Shown in pieces: positions 1 to 5,856 of a DNA stretch of 8,660 nt. Location: positions 1 to 8,660 of the forward strand of contig JAJXTK010000249.1 in NCBI GenBank assembly GCA_021783935.1, given 5' to 3'. The stretch is from Myxococcales bacterium (GTDB lineage Bacteria > Myxococcota_A > Polyangia > Polyangiales > JADJMO01). A program made the position numbers and the translations under genes. The notes beneath the pieces are model-generated. The model was not told where the DNA came from, did no database searches, and saw only the letters and a list, made by a program, of their open reading frames with translations. Position 1 is the first letter of the stretch; the number at the start of each line of letters is the position of its first letter.

Positions 1-267
1 GCAGTCGGCGGCCGCGATGACCGCCGCGAGCACGTGGCAGACGATGCGGCCGACCAGCAGGCGCGCGAGCACGGCCGTCGGGTCCTCGAGGACCCGGCGC
101 AGCGCGCGCCCCTCGCCCGGGTGCGCCGCGTCGAGCATGGCGCGCAGCCGCGGCTCGGGGAGCGACGCTACGGCCGCGTCGGCGGCGGAGAAGAGCGCAC
201 CGATCACGAGGAAGGCGACGACTCCGGCGATTTCGGAAAGTGGCACGGACGCGCTCGACAATGGCAC
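1..267 (-). CDS. DUF21/CNNM-type (CorC/HlyC-like) membrane protein, N-terminal fragment
   Basis: Partial gene: 89 codons are visible and the frame continues past the left edge. A hydrophobic segment (residues about 13-26, IAGVVAFLVIGALF) runs into FSAADAAVASL, then RLRAMLDAAHPGEGRALRRVLEDPTAVLARLLVGR in outline. This matches the start of the DUF21 transmembrane domain, whose members read roughly 'FSAxETALxSLxxxRLRxLxxxGxxxAxxLLxLLxxPxxxLxxLLVGN'. Family members (CNNM/CorB/CorC/HlyC) usually carry CBS domains downstream and are linked to Mg2+ transport or efflux; those parts lie outside the window. Here the usual Glu of the 'AAET' motif is Asp (AADA) and the usual 'GN' is 'GR'. Start choice is uncertain: GTG at 267 gives the longest form, TTG at 261 has GAGG five bases upstream, and GTG at 246 is also possible. 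The family call rests on remembered family pattern, not a search. Confidence 0.68.
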   Translation of the reverse strand, partial: MPLSSASVPLSEIAGVVAFLVIGALFSAADAAVASLPEPRLRAMLDAAHPGEGRALRRVLEDPTAVLARLLVGRIVCHVLAAVIAAADC

Positions 268-379
268 CTCGGGGCGACGCCGCCCGCATCGCGCGCGGCT
301 CGCTGGCGCCGCACGGCCGCCGTGGCCCACAGGGGGCTCGGCCGCACCCCTCCGAGGGTAGTCGAGTTGGCGCCAGGGT

Positions 380-515
380 CTAGCAGGCCGTTGAGAAACG
401 GCCTGCGGAAACTGTGACCGTCAGCAGGCTGTGGTCGATCGCGCGGGAGAACGCGGCATGACCCGGGAGAGGATCGGCCGGTCTCGGAGAAACTCCGCAG
501 CCTGCTAGCCGTCAC
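380..515. repeat. Palindromic, MITE/REP-like intergenic element with nested inverted repeats
   Basis: GTGACCGTCAGCAGGCTG (414-431) and CAGCCTGCTAGCCGTCAC (498-515) are inverted repeats matching at 15 of 18 positions, bracketing 102 bp. A further copy of the core, CTAGCAGGC (380-388), is an exact inverted partner of GCCTGCTAG (500-508). The motif AGCAGGCYG therefore occurs three times: 382-390, 423-431 and inverted at 498-506. Each outer end also folds locally around GAGAAAC: a 10-bp hairpin at 383-406 and CGGAG-AAA-CTCCG at 485-497. No open frame in it looks like a protein. The terminal motif resembles ends of some insertion sequences ('AGCAGGCTGTTGA...') as I remember them, so a decayed or non-autonomous IS derivative is one reading; a REP-type element or regulatory structure is another. 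Confidence 0.55.
383..406. repeat. Perfect 10-bp hairpin (GAGA loop)
   Basis: GCAGGCCGTT (383-392) and AACGGCCTGC (397-406) are exact reverse complements separated by GAGA. It lies between the end of the unknown secreted-protein gene (stop at 567, minus) and the start of the DUF21 gene (267, minus). Neither side is followed by a T-run, so an intrinsic terminator is unlikely. It forms the left arm of the larger palindromic element. Confidence 0.7.
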
Positions 516-533
516 CCCATGCACGCCCGATGC

Positions 534-558
534 GGCTCGCGCCCGGCGCGCTCGAGCC
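534..558 (-). terminator. Possible hairpin terminator after the unknown secreted-protein gene
   Basis: On the minus strand GGCTCG (558-553) pairs with CGAGCC (539-534), with further partial pairing inside, beginning nine bases after the stop codon at 567-569. There is no T-tract, so it would be at most a weak or Rho-assisted end, and GC-rich sequence makes chance hairpins common. Confidence 0.22.
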
Positions 559-566
559 AGCCTCGA

Positions 567-1721
567 CTACGGCGCGGGGGCGCCGCCGAGCAGCTTGCTC
601 GCGGCGCCGCCGGTGAGCGCGTCCAGGGCGATCTGCGCCTCGCCCGCGGTGGCCGCCGCGAGCTCGCGGTCGGGCCCGAGCAGCGACGGATCCTCGGCGG
701 CGCGGCGGGCCCGCAGCCACGCGAGGGCGAGCTCGATGATGCGGGAGGCGAGGCGCTGGCGCAGCTCGGCGCGCTCGAGGCGCACCCGCTCGATGGCGAC
801 CTCCTCGTCGGCGAACACGACGCGATCGAGCCGCCAGATGAGGCGCGTCTCGACGAGCGTGGAGACCCCGTCGCTCAGCGTCGATCGATCGACCGCCTCG
901 ATGCTCGCGTACGTGCTCGCGCCCGCGTTGGTGCCGCGATACGCGCGCAGGCGCACCTCGGGGGCCCACGCGGAGCTGCGCGCCCGCTCGGAGAGCGCGT
1001 CGAGCCGCTGCTCGTTGTCTAGCCCCGCCTCGTGCCACGCCGCGCGGATCATCGCGCGAACGGCCCCCGGCGCGATCGAGACCTCGGGCGCGGGCTCGGG
1101 GCTCGTGACCCCCGCGACCGCCGGCGAAGCGGACACCGAGGCGGACGCGCGAATCGCGGGCGGAAGGCGCAACGAGGCCGCGAGCGAGGGGGCGAGCGAG
1201 GGGGCCGCCGACGTCGAGGCACGCGTCGAGGCATGCGTCGAGGCGCTCGTGCTCGCCGCGGCGCCGACCTCCGCGCGCCCACCGCCACGCGCCGCCGGGG
1301 CCAACGCCAGCGCGCTCGGCAGCGCGAGCGCCGCGCCCCACCTCCTCTTGTCCGACATGATCTCCTCCGGGCGCGCGGAGAGGCCGCGCGCGAAGCCGTC
1401 TCCCACCACGACGTGCCTCGGCGGACGACCGGCGCCGAAGAGTCGATCGAAGGGGATCGCGACGGCGATCCCGACGAACCAGACGGGCTGCGCGGCGACG
1501 CCGACGGCGCGGCGCCCTGCGCCGAGGTCGAGCGAGAACCACAGCGAACGACCCCCGCCGGCCGGCGAGACGGGCCCGAGCGTGCTGGCGGGCCCGAGCG
1601 CCTCCTCGCGCGCCTCCTCGAGCGCGAGCTCGGCGTCGCCTCGCTCCGCCGCGAGGGCGCGCGTCGCGAGCGTCGAGAGGGCGCAGCAGGCTGCGAGCGC
1701 GAACGGCGCGGTGTGGGCCAC
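567..1721 (-). CDS. Secreted protein of unknown function with low-complexity linker and C-terminal helical domain
   Basis: I do not recognise a named family. From GTG at 1721 the protein has 384 residues. Residues 1-25 form a signal peptide (PFALAACCALSTL core, RALAA cleavage region), so export is likely. Residues about 26-120 include an acidic stretch rich in E and A, then a beta-rich part (SLWFSLDLGAGRRAVGVA, PVWFVGIAVAIPFDRLFG). Residues about 150-212 are an Ala/Ser/Thr/Pro linker with tetrapeptide repeats. The C-terminal part has RLDRVVFADEEVAIERVRLE (about 297-316), leading into a long charged helix that may form a coiled coil. I have an unverified memory of myxobacterial hypothetical proteins with a similar 'LDRLVFADEEVAL' helix. 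The gene starts 56 bp after the ppx stop on the same strand, so they are probably co-transcribed. No ribosome-binding site precedes GTG 1721, while ATG 1358 (residue 122, in frame) follows GGAGGAG. A 263-residue form from there is the alternative. Confidence 0.66.
   Translation of the reverse strand: MAHTAPFALAACCALSTLATRALAAERGDAELALEEAREEALGPASTLGPVSPAGGGRSLWFSLDLGAGRRAVGVAAQPVWFVGIAVAIPFDRLFGAGRPPRHVVVGDGFARGLSARPEEIMSDKRRWGAALALPSALALAPAARGGGRAEVGAAASTSASTHASTRASTSAAPSLAPSLAASLRLPPAIRASASVSASPAVAGVTSPEPAPEVSIAPGAVRAMIRAAWHEAGLDNEQRLDALSERARSSAWAPEVRLRAYRGTNAGASTYASIEAVDRSTLSDGVSTLVETRLIWRLDRVVFADEEVAIERVRLERAELRQRLASRIIELALAWLRARRAAEDPSLLGPDRELAAATAGEAQIALDALTGGAASKLLGGAPAP
1180..1247. 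repeat. 12-bp tandem repeats encoding the Ala/Ser/Thr/Pro linker
   Basis: Two exact copies of GCGAGCGAGGGG (1180-1191, 1192-1203) are followed by three near copies of CGTCGAGGCACG (1212-1223, 1224-1235, 1236-1247). On the minus strand they encode APSL repeats and ASTx repeats (ASTS, ASTR, ASTH). The 12-bp unit keeps the frame, so copy number can vary without breaking the protein. This suggests a flexible spacer that expanded by slippage. Confidence 0.8.
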
Positions 1722-1777
1722 GTCGGCGGTCGACGGCTCGCGCGGCGCGGTTGCGTGCGCGCGTCGAGGCGCCGCGA

Positions 1778-3337
1778 TCAGCTCCGCGCGATCTCGACCT
1801 TCAGGTCGAAGACCTCCTCGAACATCGCGGCCTTGCGCATCACGGTCCACTCCTCGAGCTGCCGATCGGCGGCGCCCGTGACGTGCAGGCGCAGCTTCCC
1901 CTTCTCGGGCACCGCGCGCACTGCGCTGACCTTACCGAGGTGCTCGCGGTCGAGGGCGTCGGCGAGGCGCAGGATCGAGGCGAGCACCCGCACGCGGCTG
2001 CGATCGTCGCGATCGAGCTCGCGGAAGCCGGGGTGCGACGCGTCGGGGGGCGACTTGCGGTGGTAGCGCGCGAGCGCGGCGACGAGCGTGCGCTCGCGCG
2101 GCGAGAGGCCGACGATGTCGCTGTTCTGGATGATGTACTGGCTGTGGCGGTGGTGCCCCTCGTAGCGGATGAAGTCGCCGACGTCGTGGAGGATCGCGGC
2201 GACGTGCAAGAGGAGCCGATCGCGCTCGGAGAGCCGGTGCTGCGGGCGCAGCTGGTCGAACAGATCGGTCGCGATGCGCGCCACCAGCGCGCCGTGCGCC
2301 TCGTCGAACTGGTAGCGGCGACCGAGGCGCAGCGACGCCTCGACGGCCGCCACCGCCTCGCCGCCGTAGTCCCAGACCTCGAAGTGCTTCTCGACGAGCT
2401 CGTCGAGCACCCCCTCGCGCAGGCCGATCCCGGGCGCCGAGATGCGATCGATGCGCAGCGCGCCGGCGATCTCGAGCACGATCGCGCCCGCGGCGACGAT
2501 GACGTCCGCGCGGTCGGGGCGCATGCCGTAGGCGGCGCGCCGCTCGTCGGGCGCCATCGACGCGAGCCTCGGAAGCAGCGCCCGGACCGCCGCGACGTCG
2601 ATCGTCGGGTAGGCGATCGGCGGCGGGCGGCGCGAGTCGCGCGAGGGGTCGTCGTCGCGCGGCGGAGGCGGCGCGGGGCAGAGCTGCGCGAGCGTCTCGA
2701 AGTTCCCGCCGGTGCCGACGACCACGTCGAAGGCGCCGGCGCGGATCTCGGCTGGCGCCTCGCGCAGCTGCCGCTCGACGTACTCGCGCGCGAGCTGCGC
2801 CTTCTCGCGGTCGACGACCCCCCCGCCGAGGAAGGCCTCGAGCAGCCGCACGCTGCCGACCGGCAGCGACCGCGCCGCGCGCAGCGTGCCCCCTTCGATC
2901 AGCGAGAGCTCGGTCGACCCGCCGCCGAGGTCGACGAGCAGCGCGCGCTGCGTGCGCAGATCCAGACGCCCGACGAGGGCCAGGCGCACCAGGCGCGCCT
3001 CCTCCATCCCCTCGATGACGTCGAGGTCGATGCCGGCCTCGCGCCGCGCACGCTCGACGAACAGCCCGCCGTTCTCGGCCTCGCGCACCGCGCTGGTCGC
3101 GACCGCCCGGTAGCGATCGACGCGGTGCTCGTCGAGCAGCTCGCGGAACTTGCGCAGCGCCTCGCTCGCCTGCGAGATCGCGCTCGGCGCGATGCGCCCC
3201 TGCGTGAAGACCTCGCGGCCGAGGCGCACCGCGGCGCGCTGCGTGGTGAGCTCGCGCGCCTTCGAGGGGGACTCCGCCTCGACGATGGCGAGGCGCAGGG
3301 CGTTGGAGCCGATGTCGATCGCGCCGAAGCGAGGCAT
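1778..3337 (-). CDS. ppx: Exopolyphosphatase / pppGpp phosphohydrolase (Ppx/GppA family) with C-terminal HD domain
   Basis: Encodes 519 residues, close to the 513 of E. coli PPX. Family members release phosphate from the ends of polyphosphate and some convert pppGpp to ppGpp, in the cytoplasm. The N-terminal actin-like ATPase fold shows its phosphate-binding motifs: AIDIGSNALRL (6-16), DLGGGSTEL (136-144) and GTGGNFET (208-215). GMEEARLV (110-117) carries the glutamate of the catalytic region. The C-terminal part is HD-type: HVAAILHDVGDFI (378-390), GHHRHSQYII (394-403), ARYHRKSP (423-430) and LRLADALDREH (456-466). A Pro/Asp/Arg-rich insert (about 221-240) sits just after the third phosphate motif. 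The start is firm: ATG at 3337 has GGAAGG four bases upstream and begins MPRFGAIDIGSN. Upstream is an 84-bp gap shared with a divergent gene; downstream is a probable operon partner. No ppk is in view, so polyphosphate versus pppGpp preference cannot be read from context. Confidence 0.95.
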   Translation of the reverse strand: MPRFGAIDIGSNALRLAIVEAESPSKARELTTQRAAVRLGREVFTQGRIAPSAISQASEALRKFRELLDEHRVDRYRAVATSAVREAENGGLFVERARREAGIDLDVIEGMEEARLVRLALVGRLDLRTQRALLVDLGGGSTELSLIEGGTLRAARSLPVGSVRLLEAFLGGGVVDREKAQLAREYVERQLREAPAEIRAGAFDVVVGTGGNFETLAQLCPAPPPPRDDDPSRDSRRPPPIAYPTIDVAAVRALLPRLASMAPDERRAAYGMRPDRADVIVAAGAIVLEIAGALRIDRISAPGIGLREGVLDELVEKHFEVWDYGGEAVAAVEASLRLGRRYQFDEAHGALVARIATDLFDQLRPQHRLSERDRLLLHVAAILHDVGDFIRYEGHHRHSQYIIQNSDIVGLSPRERTLVAALARYHRKSPPDASHPGFRELDRDDRSRVRVLASILRLADALDREHLGKVSAVRAVPEKGKLRLHVTGAADRQLEEWTVMRKAAMFEEVFDLKVEIARS

Positions 3338-3409
3338 GCCACCTTCCGTGCAGGCGAAGCTCGCGCATACACCGCGCCGGCCGCGGCAGCGAGCGCCCCG
3401 CGCGGGTGC

Positions 3410-3421
3410 TAGCCTGCGAGC
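3410..3421 (+). promoter_or_regulatory. Candidate -10 element for a leaderless transcript
   Basis: TAGCCT (3410-3415) ends six bases before the GTG start at 3422. This is the spacing expected if transcription begins at the start codon. No ribosome-binding site precedes the GTG, which fits a leaderless mRNA. A convincing -35 box is not visible. The divergent ppx promoter must lie in the same 84 bp. Confidence 0.35.
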
Positions 3422-4261
3422 GTGGGTGGGGAGCGCGCGCAGAGCCCGGCCGATCGGCGCGCCGCGCGCTGGTGCAAGGTCGTGGTCGCCGTGCGCACGG
3501 CGCAGCTGCTCGCGTCGTACTTGCGCGTCGAGCTGCAGGCGCTCTCGACCGCGGAGGCGGCCGAGGCGCTCGAGCGCGTGTGCGCGGCGAGCGACGCCGG
3601 CGACGAGCGGGCCGAGGCGGTCGTGCACGCGCTCGTCGAGGTGCTCACGGATCCGGCGCTCGAGGCCGCGCGCGAAGAGCTCCGCGACGAGGCGCGCGGC
3701 CAGCGGCACCTCACGCTCGAGCGCCTGCTGCGCAGGCCGTACGCCTCGGGCGCCTCGTCCACGCGCCTGCCGCGCGCCGAGGCCGCACGCCCAGCCGAGG
3801 ACGACGATCCGCCGGCGAGCTCGCTCCCCGACTACGGCAAAGGTCGCCCGCTCACCCTCGGCGAGCGCAAGTCGCTCGCGCGGCGCCCGCCGCCCGAGCT
3901 CATCCCCAAGATCCTCGCCGATCCGCACCCCGACGTCGTGCGCATGGTGCTCGCGAGCGCGCGCATCACGGAGGACCACGTGGTGCGCCTCGCCACCCGT
4001 CGCCCGAACCGCCCCGAGGTGCTGCAGGAGCTCGCGCGCCACCCGCGCTGGTGCCATCGCCCGCGCGTGCGGCTGTCGCTCGTGCTCAACCCCGCGACGC
4101 CGACGCCCATCGCCATCGCGCTCGCGAGCCTGCTGCGGCGACACGAGCTCGCGCTCGTCATCGAGCAGTCCGCGCTCCACCCGGCCCTGCGCGCCGCCGC
4201 CTTGGAGCGCTACGAGCGGCTGCCGCCGATTTCCGCCGAGGACGAGCCCGAGCTGCAGTAG
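3422..4261 (+). CDS. Helical-repeat (LRV/HEAT-like) protein of unknown function
   Basis: 279 residues from GTG 3422, cytoplasmic by appearance (no signal peptide or membrane segment). The N-terminal half (about 20-105) is Ala/Glu/Leu-rich and helical. An acidic, Pro-rich linker (about 118-137) follows. The C-terminal half contains helical repeats of about 24-30 residues: ILADPHPDVVRMVLASARIT (164-183), LATRRPNRPEVLQELARHP (190-208), VRLSLVLNPATPTPIAIALA (216-235). The 'hPDVVRxxLAxxxxTxxxVLxxLA' and 'NPATPxPIA' patterns recall leucine-rich-repeat-variant (LRV) and HEAT solenoids, which usually bind proteins. The cysteine cluster of the Azotobacter LRV protein is not seen. An alternative start is GTG 3482 (residue 21), as residues 1-20 look poorly structured. 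Divergent from ppx and convergent with the lipoprotein gene. The CDS assignment is good; function is unknown. Confidence 0.75.
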   Translation: MGGERAQSPADRRAARWCKVVVAVRTAQLLASYLRVELQALSTAEAAEALERVCAASDAGDERAEAVVHALVEVLTDPALEAAREELRDEARGQRHLTLERLLRRPYASGASSTRLPRAEAARPAEDDDPPASSLPDYGKGRPLTLGERKSLARRPPPELIPKILADPHPDVVRMVLASARITEDHVVRLATRRPNRPEVLQELARHPRWCHRPRVRLSLVLNPATPTPIAIALASLLRRHELALVIEQSALHPALRAAALERYERLPPISAEDEPELQ

Positions 4262-4271
4262 CCAGGGCGCC

Positions 4272-4310
4272 AAAAACGCGAGACCCCCGCGGCTTCGCAG
4301 GGGTCTCACG
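4272..4310 (-). terminator. Intrinsic terminator of the lipoprotein gene
   Basis: GAGACCCC (4280-4287) pairs with GGGGTCTC (4300-4307), and GCG/CGC (4289-4291/4296-4298) extends the stem inward around a GCTT loop. Read on the minus strand, the stem extends outward by a G-U wobble and two pairs (4308-4310 with 4277-4279), followed by TTTTT (4276-4272). On the plus strand the wobble becomes a C-A mismatch and no T-run follows. The element therefore mainly ends the minus-strand lipoprotein transcript, 23 bp past its stop, though the hairpin may also slow plus-strand transcription. Confidence 0.82.
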
Positions 4311-4332
4311 CACGCTCGACGCGCCTGGTCGA

Positions 4333-5502
4333 TCAGCCGCCCGACGCCGCGTCGGCCGCGTCGGTGCCACCGGTCGCCGCGTCGGTGACCCCGCCGTCGT
4401 CGCACTTGCCGGGGCCAGCGGGGGCAGACGGGTCGTGGATCATCGTCGGCGCGCCGACGTCGGTCATCGTGAAGCCGATGGCGATCGAGATCGAGTCGCA
4501 GGGCTGGCCGACCTTGTTGAAGTGGTCGGTCGGATCGCCGCCCGTCAGGTCGGCGCTCATGGTGAGCGTCTGGATGACCTGGGTGTAGAGCGGATCGCTC
4601 GGGCAGATGCCGAACTTCTGGGCGACCGGGCCGAGGTTGTCCTGGAGCTTCTGCGTGCCCATCAAGCCTGCGATGGTGCCGTCGGTGCCGTCGGCGAGCT
4701 TGAAGGTGACGATGCCGCTGTCGATCGGCAGGGTGATGTCGGTGCCCGCGATCGACATGTTCAGGTTGAGCGTGCCGGTGCCGCCGAAGTCGCCCGAGAC
4801 CCAGTAGCCGTTCGACACGTAGCCGCCGCTGAACTTCAGCGTCGCGTTGCCCGGGATCGTCGTCGCGCCCGCGGTGAGCGAGGAGGGGACGACCGGCCAG
4901 CCGGTGTCGCTCGAGCCCCAGGTCGGCTGCGTCTTGTTGGCGCCGGTCTTGTCGCCGTGATCGTTGGCGATGAAGAGCTCGCCGGGGACGTTCGAGTTGT
5001 CGGCGGTGGTGTAGTTCGTGAGGTGGAGGAGCAGCGTGAAGCCGCCGTCCGAGATCGAGGTGTTCACCGTGGCCTCGGTGCCAGGCTTCAGCTGCTCGAT
5101 CGTCTGCATGATGTGGCCGCCGAAGTTGTTGTCGATGCCACCGTTGCCGTCGAGGAGCATGTTCCCCGGCGCGCCGGCCACGCGCGAGCAGGTGTTGGTG
5201 TTGCTTTTCGAGTCGGTGAGCAAGGTGTCGCGCTGGTCGATGTCGAAGCCGTAGTCCATCCAGGCATTCGCATCGTGCTGCGTCGACGTCTTCGGCGACA
5301 GGCCGAGCTTGAGGGCGTTGACCGCGAACCACTTGTCCGTGCCCGTCGCCTGGGCCGAGGGGCGCGTCGGCGGCTGACGCGACGTGTAGCTCGGGGTGCC
5401 GGAGCCGCCGCCGCTGCTGCTCGAGCAGCCGGGAGCGACCGAGACGGCGGCCACCGCCGCGCCGGCGAGGGCCACGAGGGCCACAAGAGAAGAAGTACGC
5501 AT
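4333..5502 (-). CDS. Lipoprotein of unknown function with DGNGGIDNNFG motif
   Basis: 389 residues from ATG 5502. The signal peptide (MRTSSLVALVALAGAAVAAV) ends at APGC with Cys26 as the probable lipidation site. This lipobox has Pro at -2 and is weaker than the standard L-A-G-C. A Ser/Gly linker (27-35) follows, so the protein is likely anchored to a membrane and displayed in the periplasm or at the surface. The body is Thr/Asn/Gly-rich and probably mostly beta. WMDYGFDIDQRDT (81-93) and LLDGNGGIDNNFG (116-128) are the conspicuous segments; the second looks like an Asp/Asn Ca2+-binding loop. Cysteines at 105, 300, 335 and 367 could form disulfides. The tail (368-389) is an Asp/Ala/Gly/Thr run. 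I recall similar 'DGNxGIDNSFG' lipoproteins from myxobacteria, without a known function. AGGAGG sits 11 bases before ATG but only five before an in-frame GTG at 5508, which would add two residues. Confidence 0.85.
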   Translation of the reverse strand: MRTSSLVALVALAGAAVAAVSVAPGCSSSSGGGSGTPSYTSRQPPTRPSAQATGTDKWFAVNALKLGLSPKTSTQHDANAWMDYGFDIDQRDTLLTDSKSNTNTCSRVAGAPGNMLLDGNGGIDNNFGGHIMQTIEQLKPGTEATVNTSISDGGFTLLLHLTNYTTADNSNVPGELFIANDHGDKTGANKTQPTWGSSDTGWPVVPSSLTAGATTIPGNATLKFSGGYVSNGYWVSGDFGGTGTLNLNMSIAGTDITLPIDSGIVTFKLADGTDGTIAGLMGTQKLQDNLGPVAQKFGICPSDPLYTQVIQTLTMSADLTGGDPTDHFNKVGQPCDSISIAIGFTMTDVGAPTMIHDPSAPAGPGKCDDGGVTDAATGGTDAADAASGG

Positions 5503-5513
5503 GGTCACATCAA

Positions 5514-5520
5514 CCTCCTC
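5514..5520 (-). promoter_or_regulatory. Ribosome-binding site of the lipoprotein gene
   Basis: On the minus strand GAGGAGG is followed by TTGAT, then GTG ACC ATG. The spacing is five bases to GTG (5508) and eleven to ATG (5502), so the site favours the GTG. An out-of-frame ATGTGA (5510-5505) is a start codon directly followed by a stop and overlaps that GTG. Confidence 0.65.
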
Positions 5521-5559
5521 GAGACGAGAGTGCAGCGCGCGCCGGCTCCCCCCGAGCCG

Positions 5560-5593
5560 CTCTCGTCGCGACGAACCCGTTCGTCGGCGAGAG
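5560..5593. repeat. Strong inverted repeat in the lipoprotein leader
   Basis: CGACGAAC (5569-5576) and GTTCGTCG (5579-5586) are exact reverse complements separated by CC. They are enclosed by CTCTCG (5560-5565) and CGAGAG (5588-5593). GTTCGTCG recurs at 5597-5604, 18 bases from the first copy, giving three copies of one 8-bp box. A perfect 12-bp palindrome, TCGTCGCGACGA (5563-5574), overlaps the left arm. It lies between the predicted lipoprotein promoter and its ribosome-binding site, so it could be an operator or an mRNA leader stem-loop. Confidence 0.6.
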
Positions 5594-5623
5594 TGTGTTC
5601 GTCGCCCGCGTGCGAGCGCAAGA

Positions 5624-5652
5624 ACGCTACCGAATGAGGTTCGATCGCGCAA
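5624..5652 (-). promoter_or_regulatory. Candidate sigma-70-type promoter of the lipoprotein gene
   Basis: On the minus strand TTGCGC (5652-5647) and TAGCGT (5629-5624) are separated by exactly 17 bases. The match to TTGACA/TATAAT is moderate (4/6 and 3/6) with ideal spacing. Transcription would start near 5617 and give a leader of about 110 bases that contains the inverted repeat at 5560-5593. Confidence 0.38.
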
Positions 5653-5744
5653 CCTCGAGACCAAGCGCGTCCGCGCTGGAATTCGGCCTGCGCGCGCGTC
5701 GGTCAGGCGAGCGTCATCGACCGTGATCGCGCTGTCGTGGTCGC

Positions 5745-5782
5745 CGAGGTGGGACCTCGACGGCGTCCCCTCGCGCCGTCGA
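5745..5782. repeat. Two overlapping hairpins upstream of dnaE
   Basis: CGAGGT-GGG-ACCTCG (5745-5759) is a 6-bp stem with a 3-base loop. TCGACGGCG (5757-5765) and CGCCGTCGA (5774-5782) are a perfect 9-bp stem with an 8-base loop. They share 5757-5759, so an RNA would favour one or the other. The pair lies 75-112 bases before the dnaE start. I see no clear -10/-35 for dnaE in this gap, so whether it is transcribed is unknown. No T-run follows. No gene is supported in 5509-5856. Confidence 0.4.
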
Positions 5783-5856
5783 CCGCTCCGCGTCGATGCG
5801 ACCCGGCGCGCCGTCGCGCTCGCCGCGGAGGAGGCGCCGCGATAGGCACCCCCGCG

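Noticed and set aside
204..524. Small minus-strand open frame across the palindromic element
   Set aside because: No family resemblance and no ribosome-binding site; it overlaps the DUF21 start in another frame and crosses the inverted repeats.
1751..3412. Plus-strand open frame of 553 codons opposite ppx
   Set aside because: Antisense to conserved Ppx motifs, with no recognisable domain and a composition that mirrors the real gene.
3338..5332. N-terminal extension of the ppx frame to about 1184 residues
   Set aside because: It is His/Arg-rich shadow sequence opposite two other genes. Ppx begins at MPRFGAIDIGSN with its own ribosome-binding site.
3406..5637. Plus-strand open frame of 743 codons
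   Set aside because: Overlaps the helical-repeat gene in another frame and the lipoprotein on the other strand; Arg/Ala/Gly-rich with no domain.
5676..5692. Possible sigma-54 promoter (CTGG...TGC) before dnaE
   Set aside because: Only the GG-N10-GC core fits; the other conserved positions mostly do not match, and dnaE is not a typical sigma-54 target.
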